From NCBI GenBank assembly GCA_021229015.1, contig CM037782.1:60794387-60858386 (forward strand): 64,000 nt of DNA, given 5' to 3'. Shown here piece by piece: positions 58,882 to 64,000 of the stretch. Position numbers and translations under genes: made by a program. The notes beneath the pieces are model-generated. The model ran no database searches. It saw only the letters and a list, made by a program, of their open reading frames with translations, and was not told the origin of the DNA. This DNA comes from Solen grandis. Its lineage: Eukaryota > Mollusca > Bivalvia > Adapedonta > Solenidae. Position 1 is the stretch's first letter, and each line of letters begins with the position of its first letter.

Positions 58882-58912
<31 letters not shown>

Positions 58913-58915
58913 TTT
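58880..58915. repeat. (TTTA)n microsatellite
   Basis: Nine TTTA units. Confidence 0.92.
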
Positions 58916-59649
58916 GAAATTCTAATCCCAATTGTTTTTTGTTTTTTTTTAATTTGTGCCAGACATAGTGAATAGATTCAGTTGGTATTAATAAATAATT
59001 AAATATCACCTTACCGTTCCATGAAAAAAGAAAAACAACCGGGAACCAGGCGAAGAGGAGGAGCTCTCTACTTTATGGAGGTGGAAAAGTTAGGTACAAC
59101 TGGGTCCAGATCGCCACTCCATGTGGAGATCTCATTACAGAGTTGTTCAACAGTTTTGTTTTCGGGGATTGAAGTGAAATATTTGGCCCTAATTGGCGGT
59201 TTTATCATACCTGTTAATAGGAAACTGCACACATCTGTAAAAAGATTATGGTTGGGAAGTTTGTGGTCAACTAGACAGCAACAATATTTACTTACTAATC
59301 TTAGAATTGATGACCATATCGAGTCACTGACTTATACAGCTAGCCTCGCCTTGTAAAGTTTTGCTACTTGTAATCAATTTGTTAGGATAAGAAGAAAGAC
59401 TGGACACGAAATTGGCTGCTTGTCATTGGATTAAAGGTTAGATGATTAGATATAATCTGGGTACGCGTGCTATTCTGTTATAACCACTGGATCGAATCCC
59501 ATCAACAATTCTTACCGTTAAGTAAAACTTAAATATTTAAGGGCGAATTTCATTAGTCTTGTTTCTCTAATAAAAATATCCAAATATTTCATTTCTTAAC
59601 CTATTTGTTAGTTATTAAGGTTACAATTCATTTCAGCTTACCTGAATAT

Positions 59650-59962
59650 TTGTTTGTTGGGTTTAACGTCCCACCGACAGTATTTCAGTCATTTGGAGAT
59701 GATGTCTACTTGAGACAGATATAGTGCTGTCACAGTGCAGTATCACGCCGTAGACATGTGGCATGATACCACACCCAGTCACATTATCCTGACACCGGAC
59801 CAAACAGTCCTGGAACTACCCTAATATGCTGAACACCAATGAAAGGAGCTATACCAGTATCATATTATCAAATTATAGACTTTGGTTTATTACTTTCACG
59901 GATCGAACCTACGACCTCCCGCTCCTGAGGCGGACGCTCTAACCATTCGGTCACTGCGGACA
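59650..59962 (-). mobile_element. tRNA-derived SINE, family S1, reverse, full length
   Basis: Reversed tail GTTTGTTGGGTTTAACGTCC, body ACACCCAGTCACATTATCC, then head ATCGAACCTACGACCTCC and TAACCATTCGGTCACTG. The tRNA-like head is well preserved (minus-strand reading GGTTCGAT). Confidence 0.8.
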
Positions 59963-60338
59963 GTGAAGGAAAATGAATTTGCTTCAATACAAGAACACCA
60001 GACAGAACAGTTTTAATTTTAATTTATTTACAAGTACATCATTGTTCAGTTTTTATATTACACCGCTTCTAATCTTGTATATCTTATTATTTTTAACACA
60101 TGTATATTATGTTTGTTTTTTGGTACAGGTATTGTTTTGGCCACCAGCATGATATTTTATGCCAGTAATCTCCCTTTGTTTTGCTTGCGTCATTTCAATG
60201 TCTTTGTTTTGCTTGCATCATTTCAATGTGGGCAAACAGATTTAATTCAGATTCCGAAGTGTATTGCAGCCGAAATAATCATAGCAAATAAGGTGAACAT
60301 TATTGTGTGTTTATATATATTTAATCGGTTTGCTTACC

Positions 60339-60580
60339 TTAACCCTTTCCCTCATATAGACTCATTTTGACGCACTCAATAGGTACCATATAAAGCCTGA
60401 TCTGCAGAAGGCCAAACTCAAACCTTACCAAATTTAATTGTAAAATCCTCATTACCAGACCACTGAGGAGCAGCGAACAGCATAAAACCTGATCAGCCTG
60501 CGAGTTACTCGCAGGCTGATCTGGTTTTATGCTGTTCGCATAGGTCTTTTCATGGTATCCTCTATGAGGGAAAGGGTTAA
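60339..60580 (+). mobile_element. TTAA MITE family M2, intact copy
   Basis: 242 bp, perfect TTAA borders, intact tips and hairpin. By eye it differs from the 63751 copy at about ten positions, suggesting recent activity. Confidence 0.92.
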
Positions 60581-60615
60581 ATAGTTTGTTCGACTGACTC
60601 ATAATCTAGAGAACA

Positions 60616-60623
60616 TCTCTCTC

Positions 60624-60662
<39 letters not shown>
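60616..60662. repeat. (CT)n microsatellite
   Basis: About 20 CT units with one interruption, 36 bp after an M2 MITE. Confidence 0.92.
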
Positions 60663-60665
<3 letters not shown>

Positions 60666-62349
60666 TAGTTTTTTATATAATATATCGATCGAATTTGAAT
60701 AGGTAAATATCATTATTCATTTAACAAATCCACCCTTCCTAGTATTTCGATATTTTTTCTTAGAACAATTCAGATATAATATACCATTTGGTTTTATTGT
60801 TTTCTTAAAGTTTTTTCAAGGTACTAACGTTAATGTTTATTTTAAAGCTAATTTTAAACATTTCAATCTAACACTTTACTGTCCTGATTTATTATCCGCT
60901 ATAAAAGAAAGTTAACTTACTGTAAGTGTTTGAATGAAGGAGATATATATTGCTTCATTCATGTTTATCCCATTAAATACGGGCCTATTCCACAACTTGA
61001 ATAAATCTTTTCTTAAACAAAATGAAAAATACAAATACCTCTACACAAACTGTGATACCGTCTTTATAAATAGTCTGGGTTTATTTGCAGTTGCCCGTTC
61101 GTGGATGAAGTGAACAATCACGGAGGGCAAGAAGCCACAAATTACTATTGCATATATACACTTGATGCGGTCCCCTTTTCAATGTTTCTTATCTTACCTG
61201 CATTATCAAGTACCACTGGAAGCTCCAACATTCATTCATCAAACTTTAGTTTAAGTATCGCTTCCAACTCGGTTGAGATGTCGCCGTTAAGGGTCATTCA
61301 ATGAAATATTAACATTTCCGTCTAGTATATCAAATTAATATTACGAAAATATTGAAGTAATATAATATCTCAAGACCGTGGGTAAACAAAATTACCCAAA
61401 AAGAACACCTGAGATAAACAAAACATATATCAGGTGACGTTGAACCACATCTCAATTGTGGACGTGTTAATAAATTTTAGAATATTTTAAGCTTATATTG
61501 CTATAAATGTTTGTTTAAGATATGTGTAGTTATGCTCATTCAGTTTTGAAAATTTACAATTTTTGCTCGATGATGGCGCACTTTCCTCAAGAAGCTCTTA
61601 TCTTGTATTTGGATTTGAAGCAATAATTTCTCACGTCTTATATCCGGTCTTAATAGTAACCGAATCCTCGTGGCATCTACACATCGATGGGACTTTAATC
61701 TCAATATCCCGTGCATATAAATCTAAAAATTGCCTCAATAACCAACTGTTATATATTAATAGAGATGGTATTTAACGTCTGCGGTCAAAGGTCAATGTCA
61801 TTAATGGGCTTTGATTGGGGTATTAAAACGCCATTGAGTCGTTTCGAAAGCACATATTTATGTAGACCAAGTTAACAAATCATAATTTCTTCTCGATAGA
61901 ATAATAAAAAAACTGTATTTTTCGGGGTGAAATAGTGGCAGTGTCAGCAATTAGTAGAGCAAATTCGAGCAATTTGATTCAAATATAAGTACTCTATTCA
62001 ATTTATATTATGTCGGAAGTAATTTTTAAACAGCCCCTTTTTAAGGTTAAGTATTCATATGAGGGCTATACAACCCTTGAAACGAGTGTCAATTAAAGAA
62101 AAAGCAAGAAAAAAATGCTATTTGATATAATTGATAACAGGAAAACATTTTTTTTTTCATTTGAATTAACCATCTTTATATGTCCGCCCGTCTGCTCCTC
62201 GAGACGGGGGTTTAATCTGTTTCCAACTGCCGGCCGTAAATCCTAAACTGATCTAAGTGTACATAAAGACAAACGATGGAGCAGTTTCAACAGACAAACA
62301 TGAAGTTGTTGGCTGAACCGTTTTATTTTATTTCTTCTACTTTTTTTTA

Positions 62350-62405
62350 AACTTATTTACTTTTACGTCGATTGGGAAACAAGTTCTTACAACTTATATA
62401 CGAAG
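62350..62405 (-). mobile_element. SINE S4 tail fragment, reverse
   Basis: TTTTACGTCGATTGGGAAAC and AAGTTCTTACAACTTATATA correspond to the S4 tail only. Confidence 0.45.
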
Positions 62406-62609
62406 TAATACGGAATTGTTTCTATATATAAATATGTATGATGTAATGTGCATGTTACATGATTGTATACATTTTCTTTATACCTTTCGTACGTTCATCT
62501 CCGCCATGTTTTGTGCACTTTATATAATATGTATTGCCGCATGGGTTGGACGACCTCTTGTCCTATATTGAATAAAAACTTCAAATTTCAAACTATATTA
62601 ATCCCTCCG

Positions 62610-62735
62610 GACGGTTCCTGGGTTGGACCAGTACTTTGCGCCTGGGAAGGCCATGAAAAATCCTTGCCCCAAATGGTGTTCGAAGTCAACATTCGAAAGA
62701 CTACATCACTGACTTTTGCGGTACTGTTAAATTGT
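62610..62735 (-). mobile_element. SINE S3 copy, reverse
   Basis: GGTTCCTGGGTTGGACCAGT, ACTTTGCGCCTGGGAAGGCC, ATGAAAAATCCTTGCCCC then GGTGTTCGAAGTCAAC, the reversed S3 order with the head partly lost. Confidence 0.7.
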
Positions 62736-63304
62736 TATTATTTTCTTTATATCTTAAAGACCGAGCTGTACTGAATTACGATTTATTGATATTACTCGAG
62801 CAGTAGCAAACAATGATTTATAAATACGTTTAACAAAAACGAACAGTGACAAATATAGTGTGACATACACGTTGTCCTATACCTGAACACTGGGTCGCAA
62901 AATAACCCCGCCCAAATGTTTCATGAATCTGCCAGTAGACCTTAAATTTATTGCGAATTGAGTCTATTCAAATAATGATGCATTTAGTTCATATTAATTT
63001 TCAGCTTTATTTCACTACCTCTCTTTCTATTTGTAATACTTTTTATGTTTGTTATAATATCAAAACCGTGGCATTTGTCTAGCTTGTTATATTTTTTATG
63101 TTTGTTTGAACTTCAAAAAGCGTGGAAATTGTTTGCGGTGTCTACGTATATGTAAATATTTTTGCAAATGTGGTTGATAAGAGAAGGTTTTCAGTACAAA
63201 GGTAAAGACTTTCGATTACATAATGTAATTCAGAAGTAGAAAAAAAAATCAATAAAAAATGCAAGCGAACTTGAGCAAAATCGTATTGGTATTTAAGCTG
63301 TAGT

Positions 63305-63437
63305 CTGATTGGATTTAACGTCCAACCAACAGTGGTACGTGCTTAGTGCTACCTTATTTTTTGCAACAGACTGTAGATAAATGGCATGATATCAAACCCA
63401 GTGACAGTTCTCCTAAGTTATATTGTGTATAGGTGCG
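63305..63437 (-). mobile_element. SINE S1 tail fragment, reverse
   Basis: GATTGGATTTAACGTCCAAC, then CATGATATCAAACCCAGTGA match the reversed S1 tail and body. A 26-bp poly-G tract follows about 30 bp later. Confidence 0.5.
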
Positions 63438-63464
63438 GTTTGTTGAATAAAATGTAGTCTTGCA

Positions 63465-63490
63465 GGGGGGGGGGGGGGGGGGGGGGGGGG
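63465..63490. repeat. 26-bp poly-G tract
   Basis: Uninterrupted G run between AT-rich flanks, just after an S1 SINE fragment. Length is likely unreliable. Confidence 0.9.
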
Positions 63491-63750
63491 TATTACGCTG
63501 ACAAATGACTCAAGGTATATCATCTGTGGTTTTAAAGAATTTATCATGACCATTAATACATATTTCTTTCATATTGGTATCACATTCATAAGCTATTTTC
63601 CACTCATGGTATACCCGGAAGGCATTGAAATCATCGTTCCAGTTTTAGTATGTACCGCAACCGGGGATCGGTCTACCACTCCCACCTTAGTTATATAGAT
63701 AAATAAGATATTGGATTTAAAAAGAATTAATCGGATTTGATTGTCCACCT

Positions 63751-63992
63751 TTAACCCTTTCCCTCATATAGACTCATTTTGACGCACTCAATAGGTACCA
63801 CATAAAGCCTGATATGCAGAAAGCCAAACTCAAAAGTTACCAAATTTAATTGTAAAATCCTCATTACCAGACCACTGAGGAGTAGCGAACAGCATAAAAC
63901 CTGATCAGCCTGCGAGTTACTCGCAGGCTGATCTGGTTTTATGCTGTTCGCATAGGTCTTTTTATGGTTTCCTCTATGAGGGAAAGGGTTAA
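63751..63992 (+). mobile_element. TTAA MITE family M2, intact copy
   Basis: 242 bp with TTAA borders and full hairpin, same orientation as the copy 3.4 kb upstream. Nearly identical in sequence to it. Confidence 0.92.
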
Positions 63993-64000
63993 AGCACTTG

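Larger units (their letters stand above)
57769..64000. other. Distal upstream intergenic region
   Basis: Two intact M2 MITEs, SINEs S1 (59650), S3 (62610) and fragments, (TTTA)n and (CT)n tracts and a poly-G run. Open frames at 59021-59356 and 61101-61304 match nothing I know. No gene is supported up to the window end. Confidence 0.7.

Noticed and set aside
59021..59356. 111-codon open frame
   Set aside because: No recognisable motif, no splice context, and of a length expected by chance in 64 kb.

Overview
The window is eukaryotic, most likely a bivalve mollusc. It has long introns with GT/AG borders, an AT-rich background and several tRNA-derived SINE families. It also has many short inverted-repeat elements flanked by TTAA, and elements built around internal ~160-170 bp tandem cores of a kind described from bivalves. 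The species cannot be named from sequence alone.

Only two protein-coding genes are supported. The first (+ strand, left window edge to 28923) is a SARA/ZFYVE9-type gene. This endosomal FYVE protein brings receptor-regulated Smads to TGF-beta-family receptors. Fifteen exons are visible and their splice phases all agree: a 2.2 kb first visible exon (start outside the window), the FYVE finger split over exons 2-3, the Smad-binding segment in exon 4, an RVxF-type PP1 docking motif in exon 5, and the conserved C-terminal domain (DUF3480) in exons 8-15. The large exon carries an apparent one-base frameshift near position 570.

The second gene (- strand, 53075-51516) is an intronless FoxD-class forkhead gene with a complete forkhead domain and an Eh1-like Groucho motif. 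It lies in gene-poor DNA: 22.6 kb without a recognised gene towards SARA and at least 10.9 kb on its other side. As recalled, the human paralogues are also paired by chromosome (ZFYVE9 with FOXD2 on 1p, ZFYVE16 with FOXD1 on 5q), so the SARA-FoxD neighbourhood may be ancient.

The rest is introns and intergenic DNA rich in mobile elements: MITEs with TTAA or TA target sites, at least five tRNA-derived SINE families (one nested insertion with a 12-bp duplication), two elements with internal tandem cores, minisatellites and microsatellites. A 100-N assembly gap lies at 38101-38200. Four or five repeat-poor, motif-rich blocks around foxD are candidate enhancers. I found no RNA gene, CRISPR array, virus or toxin gene, and no coding evidence for a novel multi-gene system. 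The most notable items are the gene pairing, the frameshift, and the modular, partly chimeric TTAA element families.
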